In this document: piece by piece, positions 1-6,731 of the stretch
How positions within the stretch are numbered: the first letter of the stretch is position 1
Layout: each line of letters starts with the position of its first letter
Assembly (NCBI GenBank): GCA_030622585.1
Contig: JAUXFZ010000029.1
Location: 1 to 11,907, forward strand
DNA from: Myxococcales bacterium
GTDB lineage: Bacteria; Myxococcota_A; Polyangia; Polyangiales; Houyiibacteriaceae
Length of the DNA: 11,907 nucleotides
Direction: 5' to 3'
Position numbers and translations under genes: made by a program
Notes under the pieces: generated by a model
Seen by the model: the letters and a program-made list of their open reading frames with translations, nothing else
Databases searched by the model: none
What the model was told of the DNA's origin: nothing

Positions 1-20
1 CCGTAACCGCGCCTGCCTTC

Positions 21-26
21 AGGAGG
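21..26 (+). promoter_or_regulatory. Ribosome binding site fixing a GTG start
   Basis: AGGAGG lies five bases before the GTG at 32 and is a near-perfect Shine-Dalgarno match. It supports GTG as the true start of the surface lipoprotein, and the signal peptide begins directly from it. The promoter lies outside the window. Confidence 0.8.
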
Positions 27-31
27 AGTTC

Positions 32-2557
32 GTGCCGACCTTGCGTTCGACGTCGTCGTTAGTTTCATGTCTGGTGTGCCTGGCCGCTGCGCTAAGCATC
101 GCCAGTTGCGCCGGAGGAGCGTCCACCGGTGAAAGTGGCTCACTAAGCGTCAGTCTCCAGCTCCGAAGCGAGATCGAGATCGACCAGGTCACTTGGGAGA
201 TCACCCGAGTTGGTATGGCGCCGATGAATGGCACCATCAACACGAGCGCGTCCGGGTCGACGCCGTCCGTTGAGGTCTTCGGGCTTCAACCTGGTGAGGA
301 CTACTCGATAACGATGGCGGCCGCCTCAGCCCTTGGTGAAACGTCATGCGGCGGGTCGGCAGAATTCGACGTGGAGTCCGCCGTCTCAACCCACGTGACG
401 GTGTTGCTAAACTGCAAGCCACCTCAAGTCTTGGGGGGCGTTCGAGCCAACGGAGAGCTTAACGTGTGCGCCGACCTCGTCGTCGTCGTGGTGGTCGCGC
501 AGCGCCATACCTCGGTCGGCGACGAAATCGAGCTCTTGGCCGTGGCCGAGGACGCCGAGGGTGACTACATCGAGTACCTGTGGGAGACGACGGGCGGTTC
601 GTTCGACGATCCAACCGCCGCGGACCCAATCTACACCTGTGAAGAACTCGGGAACTACGACGTCAGCGTGGCGGTGTCGGACGACGGCTTCGAGTACTGT
701 ACGTCCGGTTGGACGATCAGGGTCACCTGCGCGGAAGGCAACGGTCTCGAGTGTGAGAGCGACCAGGACTGCGGTGCCGGCGAGGTCTGCACGGACAACG
801 TCTGCGTGCCCGACGTCGAGTGTCGCTTCAATGCGGACTGCGGTGCTGACGAGATTTGCGTCGACCAAGTCTGCGTGCCCGACGCCGAGTGCCACTTCGA
901 CCGGGATTGTGGTTCCGGTGAGATCTGTGTCGACCACGTCTGCGTGGCCGACGTCGAGTGTCACTTCAATCTCGATTGCGGTTCCGGCGAGATCTGCGTC
1001 GATCACGTTTGCGTCCCTGACGTCGAGTGCAACCTCGACCAGGACTGCAATGCTGGCGAGATCTGCGTCGGCAACAAGTGCGTTCCTGATGTCGAGTGCA
1101 ACCTCGACCGGGACTGCGATGCTGGCGAGATCTGCGTCGGCAACGTCTGTGTCCCTGACATCGAGTGCGCCGTCGACCAGGACTGCGACGACAGCAATGA
1201 ATGCACAGTCGCAACGTGCATCGTTGGCACGGGCCGGTGCAACATTGCAAACGTCCAGAACGGTACCCCGTGTGACAACGGAGATGGCGTCTGCACGGTG
1301 GGCGTCTGCAGGACGAATGACCTCTTGGGCACCGACTTCGTCATCGCGTTCGAAGCGAATTATCTCCCCCCCGCACTGACCTTGTTCTTATCCGGCCCGC
1401 AAACCACCGTGGGCACGGTGTCCATTCCCTCCACCGGGTTCAGTGAACTGTTCCTTGTCACTCCGGGCAACGTCACCAAGGTGGCCCTGCCGCCCGGTTC
1501 GGAGATCACCTCAAACGATGTCGTTGAGCTAAAGGCTGCCGTACGCGTAACGTCTACCGAGCCGATCACCGTGTACGGATTCAATCGTGTACCGCGAGGG
1601 ACGGATGCTTTCGCGGCCCTACCCACGGTGGCTTTGGGCCAGCGTTACCGCGTCATTGCTTGGACCGGTGGAGTCAATGGCCCTTCACAGCTCGCAATCG
1701 CGGCCATCCCCGCCTCCGACGGCGATACGACGACGCCAACCACGGTCACGATCACGCCTGCCGCCGCCGCTGGTGATCGACCCGCGGGGGTCCCCTACTC
1801 GATCGTGCTCACCCCCTTCGACGCATATCAACTGCAGTCCAGTGGCGATCTCACGGGCTCCCTCATTCAAGCGGACCGACCCATCGCGGTGTATGCCGGC
1901 AACCGCTGCGCCAACATTCCCACCCAAATGACTGGTTTCTGCGATCACGTCGTCGAGCAACTCACTCCAGTCGCCACCTGGGGCACCGAGGTGCTCACCG
2001 TTCCGTTGGCCACCCGCGTCTTGGGTGACACGTTCCGTATCCTGGCCGACCAGAACGGGACCCAGGTTCAGTTCGAGGGCTCGTCGCCTGAATCAATGAC
2101 GTTGAACGCCGGCGAATTCGTGGAGCGGAACCTCATCGGGAGCTACCGTATCTCCGCGAATGCGCCCATCCTCGTGGCTCAGTTCTCGAACGGTAGCCAG
2201 TGGGATAACTCTACGTCCGATCCCTTCATGATGCTGATTCCCTCGGCTGCTCAGTTCATCAAGTCGTATACGTTCGCGACTCCCGGTACGGGCTTCCCGA
2301 CGAACTTCGCCAATGTCGTGGCCCTCACGACCGATGTGACGGCTGGCATGGTGCTGCTCGATGGAACGCCGCTGCCCGCGCCGATGTTCACGCCTCTACC
2401 GGGCGCGACCCGTTCTGCCGCGCAGGTCCCCATCTCGGTCGGCACCCACACTCTGTCGGCGCCCAACCCGGTAGGCCTCTACGTGTACGGATACGAAAGC
2501 TTCGACTCGTACGGCTACCCCGGCGGCTTCACCGCAACAACCGGAACTCTGCCCTAG
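32..2557 (+). CDS. Surface lipoprotein with PKD-like segment, tandem Cys-rich repeats and IgGFc-binding-like C-terminal domain
   Basis: An 841-residue exported protein, probably on the cell surface. It starts with a signal peptide (hydrophobic stretch about residues 10-25) ending in the lipobox IASC, so Cys26 is the likely lipidation site. Residues about 35-135 look like a beta-sandwich. Residues about 145-232 resemble a PKD/Ig-like domain (an LWETTGGSF core and a YDVSVAVSDDG strand). Residues 240-377 are six 23-residue repeats of the type ECxxDxDCxxGEICVxxxCVPDV with four cysteines each, followed by a longer degenerate Cys-rich unit to about residue 427. From about residue 431 to the end is a domain resembling the IgGFc-binding N-terminal family, with TVYGFNR near its start and DSYGYPGG at residues 825-832. 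The GTG start is backed by a strong ribosome site. The ligand is unknown; adhesion or surface recognition is inferred from domain type only. The next gene is convergent, so this one ends its own transcript. Confidence 0.85.
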   Translation: MPTLRSTSSLVSCLVCLAAALSIASCAGGASTGESGSLSVSLQLRSEIEIDQVTWEITRVGMAPMNGTINTSASGSTPSVEVFGLQPGEDYSITMAAASALGETSCGGSAEFDVESAVSTHVTVLLNCKPPQVLGGVRANGELNVCADLVVVVVVAQRHTSVGDEIELLAVAEDAEGDYIEYLWETTGGSFDDPTAADPIYTCEELGNYDVSVAVSDDGFEYCTSGWTIRVTCAEGNGLECESDQDCGAGEVCTDNVCVPDVECRFNADCGADEICVDQVCVPDAECHFDRDCGSGEICVDHVCVADVECHFNLDCGSGEICVDHVCVPDVECNLDQDCNAGEICVGNKCVPDVECNLDRDCDAGEICVGNVCVPDIECAVDQDCDDSNECTVATCIVGTGRCNIANVQNGTPCDNGDGVCTVGVCRTNDLLGTDFVIAFEANYLPPALTLFLSGPQTTVGTVSIPSTGFSELFLVTPGNVTKVALPPGSEITSNDVVELKAAVRVTSTEPITVYGFNRVPRGTDAFAALPTVALGQRYRVIAWTGGVNGPSQLAIAAIPASDGDTTTPTTVTITPAAAAGDRPAGVPYSIVLTPFDAYQLQSSGDLTGSLIQADRPIAVYAGNRCANIPTQMTGFCDHVVEQLTPVATWGTEVLTVPLATRVLGDTFRILADQNGTQVQFEGSSPESMTLNAGEFVERNLIGSYRISANAPILVAQFSNGSQWDNSTSDPFMMLIPSAAQFIKSYTFATPGTGFPTNFANVVALTTDVTAGMVLLDGTPLPAPMFTPLPGATRSAAQVPISVGTHTLSAPNPVGLYVYGYESFDSYGYPGGFTATTGTLP
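749..1162 (+). repeat. Six tandem 69-bp in-frame repeats (Cys-rich 23-residue units)
   Basis: Units start at 749, 818, 887, 956, 1025 and 1094, exactly 69 bases apart, and a diverged seventh starts at 1163. Each encodes a 23-residue unit with cysteines at unit positions 2, 8, 14 and 19. Units 3 and 4 share the CHF...DCGSGEICVDHVCV pattern, while units 5 and 6 share CNLD...AGEICVGN and differ by eye at only about 9 of 69 bases. This suggests recent local duplication. Four cysteines per unit suggest small disulfide-locked modules forming a stalk or binding array. Confidence 0.9.
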
Positions 2558-2621
2558 GAGGCGACGCTCGGCTTGGAAGGTTTCGTTGAAGCCCCATAGC
2601 GGCCGGTATCAGCACGCGGCC

Positions 2622-3233
2622 TCATTCCCGCGATTTGCGTAGCTTCATCTGTGCTTCCAAGAGGTCTCGGTCCTCAGGTTGGTTGATGTTGAGGAAGCTG
2701 TCTGGGCTGTCGCTGAAATCCACGAGTTGCATGCGCTGCTGGCCGAACCAGCGCTCGACTCCGCGTCCGCCCGATTCGAGAAAAGCATCGAGAGGTTCGA
2801 GCACGCGACGGTGAAGCAAGGCGAACAGTGGCTGGATGCGCTCACCATCGTGCGCAGCCGCGATGTCGGTGTGCGCTCCGTCTCTACAAGCTGATGCCAG
2901 ACGGGCGACGAAGTCAGCGGTCACGAGCGGCGAATCACAGGGCGCAATCGCTACCCACTCGGTGCGCGCAGCGGTTAGGCCGCTCACGATTCCGGCCAGC
3001 GGTCCACGGAAGTCGCGGCTCGCGTCGGTGATGACCGGCAAGCCGAACGCGCGGTACGCATCGAGATTGCGGTTCGCGCTGATGATGACGTGTTCAACTT
3101 GTGGGGCCAGCGCATCGAGCACGTGCTCGATCATCGGCCGGCCTGATACCTCGATGAGGCCCTTGTCGCGCCCGTCCCAGCGGGTCGCGCGCCCGCCGGC
3201 CAGCACCACTCCGGTAATGCCTTTGCCACTCAT
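2622..3233 (-). CDS. mobA: Molybdenum cofactor guanylyltransferase (MobA family)
   Basis: A 203-residue cytoplasmic nucleotidyltransferase that most likely transfers GMP from GTP to molybdopterin-bound molybdenum, making the guanine dinucleotide cofactor of DMSO-reductase-type enzymes. The N terminus carries the nucleotide-binding signature LAGGRATRWDGRDKGL (residues 11-26), with the usual Arg-x-x-Gly-x-Asp-Lys arrangement. FRGPLAGI is at about 75-82, the metal-binding aspartate motif PCDSP at 98-102 (Asp100), and NINQPEDRD near the C terminus corresponds to the family's NINTPEDL. Length is normal for MobA. The start is the first Met before this signature; no good ribosome site precedes it, but a 13-base palindrome does. 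It appears to be a single gene, 165 bases beyond the solute-binding protein gene, with no other cofactor genes in the window. A related nucleotidyltransferase (MocA type or a fused MobAB fragment) is less likely. Confidence 0.87.
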   Translation of the reverse strand: MSGKGITGVVLAGGRATRWDGRDKGLIEVSGRPMIEHVLDALAPQVEHVIISANRNLDAYRAFGLPVITDASRDFRGPLAGIVSGLTAARTEWVAIAPCDSPLVTADFVARLASACRDGAHTDIAAAHDGERIQPLFALLHRRVLEPLDAFLESGGRGVERWFGQQRMQLVDFSDSPDSFLNINQPEDRDLLEAQMKLRKSRE

Positions 3234-3241
3234 GGGGACGC

Positions 3242-3254
3242 CGCCATGATGGCG
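3242..3254. promoter_or_regulatory. Palindrome just upstream of mobA
   Basis: CGCCAT-G-ATGGCG is a perfect inverted repeat with six-base arms around one central base, eight bases before the mobA ATG (3233). It overlaps where the ribosome site should be. It could be an operator or a translation-modulating structure; nothing else in the 3234-3398 gap stands out. Confidence 0.3.
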
Positions 3255-3398
3255 TTTCTACCGTCCCCCGCCAGGCGAAAAGCATACACCACCTTCGGAG
3301 CCGGCGACTTAGGCCGCACTCACTGGCTCTTTCCGGTTGTTCCCGGAGTACAGTCGGCGCTGAGACTCCATCGGAGGACCCCGGGCTCCCGCTAGCTT

Positions 3399-4415
3399 CT
3401 AGTCACCGCCCGCAGCGGCCGTCTCCACTGCTTGGAGTAGGCTCTTGCTGTAAACACGACCGACGAGCTCGGTTCGCGTCGTGGCCGCCGCCGCATCCCA
3501 AGCCCCTTGGTGTGCACTGAGATCGACTTCGATTAAGCCTCTCTTCACGAGGGAGACGTAGGCACGGTCGTCATCCCGTCGAATCATCGGTTGAAACGCT
3601 CGCTTCATCTTGGCGGTTGTGTCTCGCAGGACTTGCTGATGTTCTGGCGCCAGCGCGTCATACTTTTCTTTCTTGATCAGCACCGCTCCCACGATGATGC
3701 CGAAGTTCTGCTTGGCCACGTACTTGAGCTTGGTGAACCACTGCAGCGCAATCGCGGCCACCGCCGAAACGGGCACCGTGTCGATCATGCGTGTTTGAAG
3801 GCCCGCGTAAACCTCGTTGAGTCCGAGACGCACGGGATTGGCGCCAACGACATTCAGAAAGTGAGCAAAAATGGGTTCGTCTTTCCAAGCCCAAGGCCGA
3901 AGCGATTTGAGGTCCGTGGGTGCGGCGAACTCGTGAGCCGACAAGATTCGGATCTTGCCAGCATCGGCCCAGGCCAGCAGTCGGAAACCGCTTCGTTCGA
4001 ACAACCCAGTGAAGCGACCATCCAATGCATCGCGAACCCGATCGAGCTGGTCGTAGTCCTTCATGACTCCAGGCACCGCCAACACCAAGGTCGGCCGAAC
4101 CAGGATCCCGAGCCCCGTCGTCGAGAGTATCGCCGCGTCCATCTGCCCCACGCGCATCTTGCGGACGAAATCCCGTTCGTCTCCCTGGCTGCCACCTGTG
4201 TAAAAGCGGATCTGCACCTTGTTGTCGGTGCCCTTTTTCAGGCTGCGGTTCCACGCGCGCAGCAGGTCGTTGTATCGCGACCCAGGCGGGAGGAGCGTTG
4301 CAAGGCGGATGGTCGTTATCTCGTCGGCCAGCGCTGGCCCCGGCGCCGACCCGCGTAAGAACACAGCAGAGCAGACGAAGCAGAGCGCGAATATCGAGCC
4401 ACGGAGATTGCCCAC
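3399..4415 (-). CDS. TRAP-type solute-binding protein (DctP/TatP-like)
   Basis: A 338-residue periplasmic binding protein of the DctP family. TRAP transporters use these to deliver organic acids or other small ligands to a QM-type permease driven by an ion gradient. From the chosen GTG start there is a short basic N terminus, a hydrophobic core (about residues 7-20) and a signal peptidase I site ALA|DE at residue 30, so unlike its partner it is not a lipoprotein. The mature protein opens with the typical IRLATLLPPGS strand. It then shows FYTGGSQGDERDFVRKMRVG, a linker region LKSLRPWAW where many DctP proteins have a KIR-type substrate arginine, and NEVYAGLQTRMIDTVP, the family's E-vY-aLq-g-iD segment. 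GTG at 4415 is preferred because GGAGGG sits five bases upstream. An ATG at 4430 overlaps the tatT stop but has no ribosome site. It lies one base after tatT, so the two are translated from one message. The ligand is unknown. Confidence 0.85.
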   Translation of the reverse strand: MGNLRGSIFALCFVCSAVFLRGSAPGPALADEITTIRLATLLPPGSRYNDLLRAWNRSLKKGTDNKVQIRFYTGGSQGDERDFVRKMRVGQMDAAILSTTGLGILVRPTLVLAVPGVMKDYDQLDRVRDALDGRFTGLFERSGFRLLAWADAGKIRILSAHEFAAPTDLKSLRPWAWKDEPIFAHFLNVVGANPVRLGLNEVYAGLQTRMIDTVPVSAVAAIALQWFTKLKYVAKQNFGIIVGAVLIKKEKYDALAPEHQQVLRDTTAKMKRAFQPMIRRDDDRAYVSLVKRGLIEVDLSAHQGAWDAAAATTRTELVGRVYSKSLLQAVETAAAGGD

Positions 4416-4416
4416 G

Positions 4417-5352
4417 CTAACCCTCCACATCACTGAAATACAAATAGGGTTGGCGGAGGTAACGCTCCGCGCGCCTGCGAGCAATGACGTTCAGCAACCG
4501 GGCTTCAGGGAGGACATCCCCGGCGGCGACTACTTCGTCCAAGAGCTTCGTGAACAGCTCGTAGTCCCCGATGGCGACCGCATAGTAACGAGCCATGCTG
4601 ACTTGCACGATCAGCGATCGACGCTCGGTGCCGGCGAGAACCTCGTCGAACAGGGCCTTCGATTTCTCGATGTCGGGCGGAAACTGCTGCGATGCGACCA
4701 CGGCCAATAGCATCGTTCCTTGCATGAAGTAGAAAGTCGGGTCCAACTCGACGGAACGCTTCAGCATCACCTTGGCCAGGGGAAAATCGGCGATCGCGTC
4801 CATGTCGTGCATGTTGAAAATGATGTTGGCGGCCCACGCCTGCGAAGCAAGAAGCAGCACCTCGGCATCTTGGCGCTCGCGGAAGTTGGTCTCGAGCCAG
4901 CCGGCTAGCGTGTCGGTACCGCCCGCAATGGCTTCGTCGAGTCCATCGGCTCGAAGCCGCAGCATGTGCTTCGCTAGCTCCCAAGCCCGCGTGTACATGA
5001 GTCGCGCTCGGCCGCGTAAGTGGAGCACCTCCTCGAAGTCATCCGCGACATCGGCTCGCTCGAGCCGATCCTCGATCCAGCCAACGCCGTAGCCGAGGTA
5101 CGAACCGATCGTGAAAATGAGGATACGCTCGTTGTCCGGGACGATACGAAGGACGCCTTCGAGCTGGAGAATCCCGGCGGGGATCGCTTTGCCAGCCGTT
5201 TCGTAGTCCCAGAACTGCTCAATCCCTGGCTGGGCGCGGGTGAAGAGCTCACCCGACGCCTCGGCCGCGAACTTCACAGTGTCGCACCCGACGAGGAGGG
5301 TGGGCAGTAGCAGTAGCAGCAGAGGCAGAAAGCCATGAGCCTTGAGCGACAT
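4417..5352 (-). CDS. tatT: TRAP transporter TatT component (TPR-like periplasmic lipoprotein)
   Basis: A 311-residue lipoprotein of the TatT family, the helical-repeat partner of TRAP solute-binding proteins in TPR-protein-associated TRAP transporters, known from Treponema pallidum. The signal peptide has a leucine-rich core (about residues 8-20) and the lipobox LVGC, so Cys23 is lipidated. The mature chain is almost entirely helical. LQLEGVLRIVPDNERILIFTIGSYLGYG, AKVMLKRSVELDPTFYFMQGTMLL and a KALFDEVLAG segment look like degenerate TPR hairpins. Length fits the family. It directly precedes the solute-binding protein gene with a one-base gap, the order expected for such pairs. Residue 24, right after the lipidated Cys, is Asp; in E. 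coli that would retain a lipoprotein in the inner membrane, although the rule may differ here. No ribosome site precedes the ATG; a promoter-like sequence ends about eight bases before it, so the message may be nearly leaderless. No permease gene follows in this window. Confidence 0.82.
   Translation of the reverse strand: MSLKAHGFLPLLLLLLPTLLVGCDTVKFAAEASGELFTRAQPGIEQFWDYETAGKAIPAGILQLEGVLRIVPDNERILIFTIGSYLGYGVGWIEDRLERADVADDFEEVLHLRGRARLMYTRAWELAKHMLRLRADGLDEAIAGGTDTLAGWLETNFRERQDAEVLLLASQAWAANIIFNMHDMDAIADFPLAKVMLKRSVELDPTFYFMQGTMLLAVVASQQFPPDIEKSKALFDEVLAGTERRSLIVQVSMARYYAVAIGDYELFTKLLDEVVAAGDVLPEARLLNVIARRRAERYLRQPYLYFSDVEG
4421..4426 (-). promoter_or_regulatory. Ribosome binding site selecting GTG 4415 for the solute-binding protein
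   Basis: On the minus strand GGAGGG is followed by five bases and then GTG at 4415. The site lies inside the last codons of the upstream tatT gene, an arrangement typical of translational coupling. It argues against the ATG at 4430 and the longer open frame from 4484. Confidence 0.65.
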
Positions 5353-5360
5353 GACGCCCG

Positions 5361-5389
5361 ATTAGATAGGAAAACGAGGGGGATCACAA
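5361..5389 (-). promoter_or_regulatory. Possible sigma-70-type promoter of the tatT operon
   Basis: On the minus strand TTGTGA (5389-5384) and TCTAAT (5366-5361) are separated by 17 bases. They match the -35 consensus at four of six positions and the -10 consensus at five of six. The predicted start would fall about two bases before the tatT ATG, giving a leaderless message, in line with the missing ribosome site. This is prediction by eye only. Confidence 0.3.
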
Positions 5390-5432
5390 GCCGGAACCCA
5401 CTACACTTTTTCTACGGGTGCGACGTCGGCGA

Positions 5433-6326
5433 TCACAGCTCGGCAGCAGGTCGTACGAGGACACTTCCCCAGAGCATCGCTCGGTCGTCGGCGGCCCGAT
5501 TCGCCGGCGAGCTGGCGTTCGTGTCACCGAAGCTGCGGAGCACGGTAGCTGCCCCAGGGGCGGCGGCCCGTTTCACAGCGGCAAAGAGCCTTTGCTCATA
5601 GGCGTCGTCGACCCCGTCCAAAATGTTCGAGAGGGTGAAGCCGTCGAAGCTGCCCGGCGCTTCTTGTTCGAGAAACTCCGCCGCGTCCGCATGCACGAGC
5701 CGAATGTCCTTTGCTTCCGGGGGCGGCGGGTCGGGGGCCAGCTCGCCCAGTAGCAGGGAACGTGCGTAGGGGTTGCTGCGATTGGGATGCCGCTCGAAGC
5801 AGCGTTCCATTCGCCCGCGCATGACGACTCCGAGTCGTTTGGGCAGGAAATCGAGCAAGCGTGGGGCGTAGACCGAGCGCAGCGCGATGAGCGAAAAGAG
5901 CCCATCGAGTGCGGTGCGGAAGCGCCAGGTGTTGAGGTGCCGTTGCCAATACTCCATCTGTTCCGCCGGGTCGTCGAGATGGAGGAAGGCGCGCACCCGC
6001 GATGGCCACCAGCCCGCGAGGGGGCCGAAGAACCGAGCGAAATCCATGACCCGTTCGGCCTTCCCGCGGAATCCGAGATCGCCATCGAAGCGGCGCTCCG
6101 CGTAGGCGAGTTGGACAGGATTGATGTCGACCGCGACGACCTCATGATGGGGAGCGAGCTTCATGGCGGTGCACCCCGCTGACGCGATGCAGAAGATACG
6201 GCTCCCGGGCTGGAAGGCGTCGAGCTCGATGGACGCGTCTTCGTACATGCGTCCGAACAGCACTTGGCGCGGGCCGACACGTGCGTCGAGACGGCCCCGT
6301 TCCCACAGCGTCACGGCGGCCGTCAT
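5433..6326 (-). CDS. DUF3419 / BtaA-like SAM-dependent 3-amino-3-carboxypropyl transferase
   Basis: A 297-residue protein with a class I SAM-binding fold. It resembles the DUF3419 family, whose characterised member BtaA moves the 3-amino-3-carboxypropyl group of SAM onto diacylglycerol in the first step of betaine lipid synthesis. Visible family marks are GRMYEDASIELDAF (about 25-38), the SAM loop IFCIASAGCTAM (44-55), the acidic strand end VVAVDINPVQLAY (63-75, Asp67 probably contacting the ribose), and a late strand FDGFTLSNILDGVDD. The ATG at 6326 overlaps the upstream DoxX-like stop as ATGA, and AGGGA lies seven bases upstream; the longer open frame to 6689 is mostly a shadow of the DoxX-like gene. 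It is the last gene of a three-gene operon. It seems shorter than typical BtaA, and no BtaB-type N-methyltransferase is adjacent, so the acceptor and end product are uncertain. A related SAM enzyme with another acceptor is possible. Confidence 0.72.
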   Translation of the reverse strand: MTAAVTLWERGRLDARVGPRQVLFGRMYEDASIELDAFQPGSRIFCIASAGCTAMKLAPHHEVVAVDINPVQLAYAERRFDGDLGFRGKAERVMDFARFFGPLAGWWPSRVRAFLHLDDPAEQMEYWQRHLNTWRFRTALDGLFSLIALRSVYAPRLLDFLPKRLGVVMRGRMERCFERHPNRSNPYARSLLLGELAPDPPPPEAKDIRLVHADAAEFLEQEAPGSFDGFTLSNILDGVDDAYEQRLFAAVKRAAAPGAATVLRSFGDTNASSPANRAADDRAMLWGSVLVRPAAEL

Positions 6327-6712
6327 GGAGCGGTCCCTGCCGGGATGCTGGCGGCGACCCAGGCGAGGACGAGGAACGCGAAGTTCTTGACCAGCATGCC
6401 GCGCGGATCGTGAATGACGTGCCGGGCCCAGAAAAACCCGTTGGCATTCAGGGACACGAGCAAGACGGTTTGCGCAACTGCGCAGAGCAGCGGAGCCGCG
6501 CCCGTCAGAACCCACACTGCGAGGGTGACCTCGACGACCCCTAGGGTCATGAGAAACGGCACGCCGAAGCGCGGCCCATAGCGCGGCACCGCCTTGACGA
6601 CCTCGAATTCGCGCGGCTCCCCGCGGAGCAGCTTGCACCACAGGCCTTCGTAGAGCCAGACCGCGGCAACTGCCGCACGAATCAACCAATACGGTGGCAT
6701 GAGCTCGGGCAT
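6323..6712 (-). CDS. DoxX-like family small integral membrane protein
   Basis: A 129-residue membrane protein with about four helices (near residues 8-22, 51-69, 72-90 and 107-124). The first helix contains AAVAAVWLYEGLWCKLL, the signature of the DoxX-like family, and the last loop has HDPRGMLVKN, also typical. The biochemical role of the family is unsettled; members often sit next to oxidoreductase or SRPBCC genes. The start at 6712 is supported by GGGAGG five bases upstream; an earlier in-frame start at 6877 would run far into the preceding gene. It begins 19 bases after the SRPBCC stop, and its own stop overlaps the start of the BtaA-like gene by four bases. This implies one message and probably a shared function at the membrane. 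Confidence 0.75.
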   Translation of the reverse strand: MPELMPPYWLIRAAVAAVWLYEGLWCKLLRGEPREFEVVKAVPRYGPRFGVPFLMTLGVVEVTLAVWVLTGAAPLLCAVAQTVLLVSLNANGFFWARHVIHDPRGMLVKNFAFLVLAWVAASIPAGTAP

Positions 6713-6717
6713 GTCGA

Positions 6718-6723
6718 CCTCCC
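6718..6723 (-). promoter_or_regulatory. Ribosome binding site of the DoxX-like gene
   Basis: GGGAGG on the minus strand, five bases before the ATG at 6712, sits in the 19-base gap after the SRPBCC gene. It decides the start in favour of the 129-residue protein. Confidence 0.7.
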
Positions 6724-6731
6724 TGTAGCGT

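Noticed and set aside
407..1006. Long open frame on the minus strand opposite the Cys-rich repeats (199 residues, itself repetitive).
   Set aside because: It mirrors the 69-base repeats of the plus-strand lipoprotein gene; its periodicity comes from that gene. It has no ribosome site or recognisable domain.
749..1162. CRISPR-like or noncoding tandem array.
   Set aside because: The units are contiguous, in frame, have no spacers and encode a coherent four-cysteine protein repeat.
2558..2621. Possible bidirectional terminator between the convergent lipoprotein and mobA genes (GGCCG at 2601-2605, CGGCC at 2617-2621; also GGCTT/AAGCC at 2570-2593).
   Set aside because: Stems are only five base pairs with long loops and no T-tract on either strand, so an intrinsic terminator is not supported.
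4416..4484. Longer starts (4430 or 4484) for the solute-binding protein.
   Set aside because: They overlap tatT and lack a ribosome site, while GTG 4415 has GGAGGG at five bases and gives a clean signal peptide.
6327..6689. Longer N terminus for the BtaA-like transferase.
   Set aside because: It lies in another frame of the DoxX-like gene and reads as arginine-rich low-complexity sequence. The ATGA overlap and AGGGA site support 6326.
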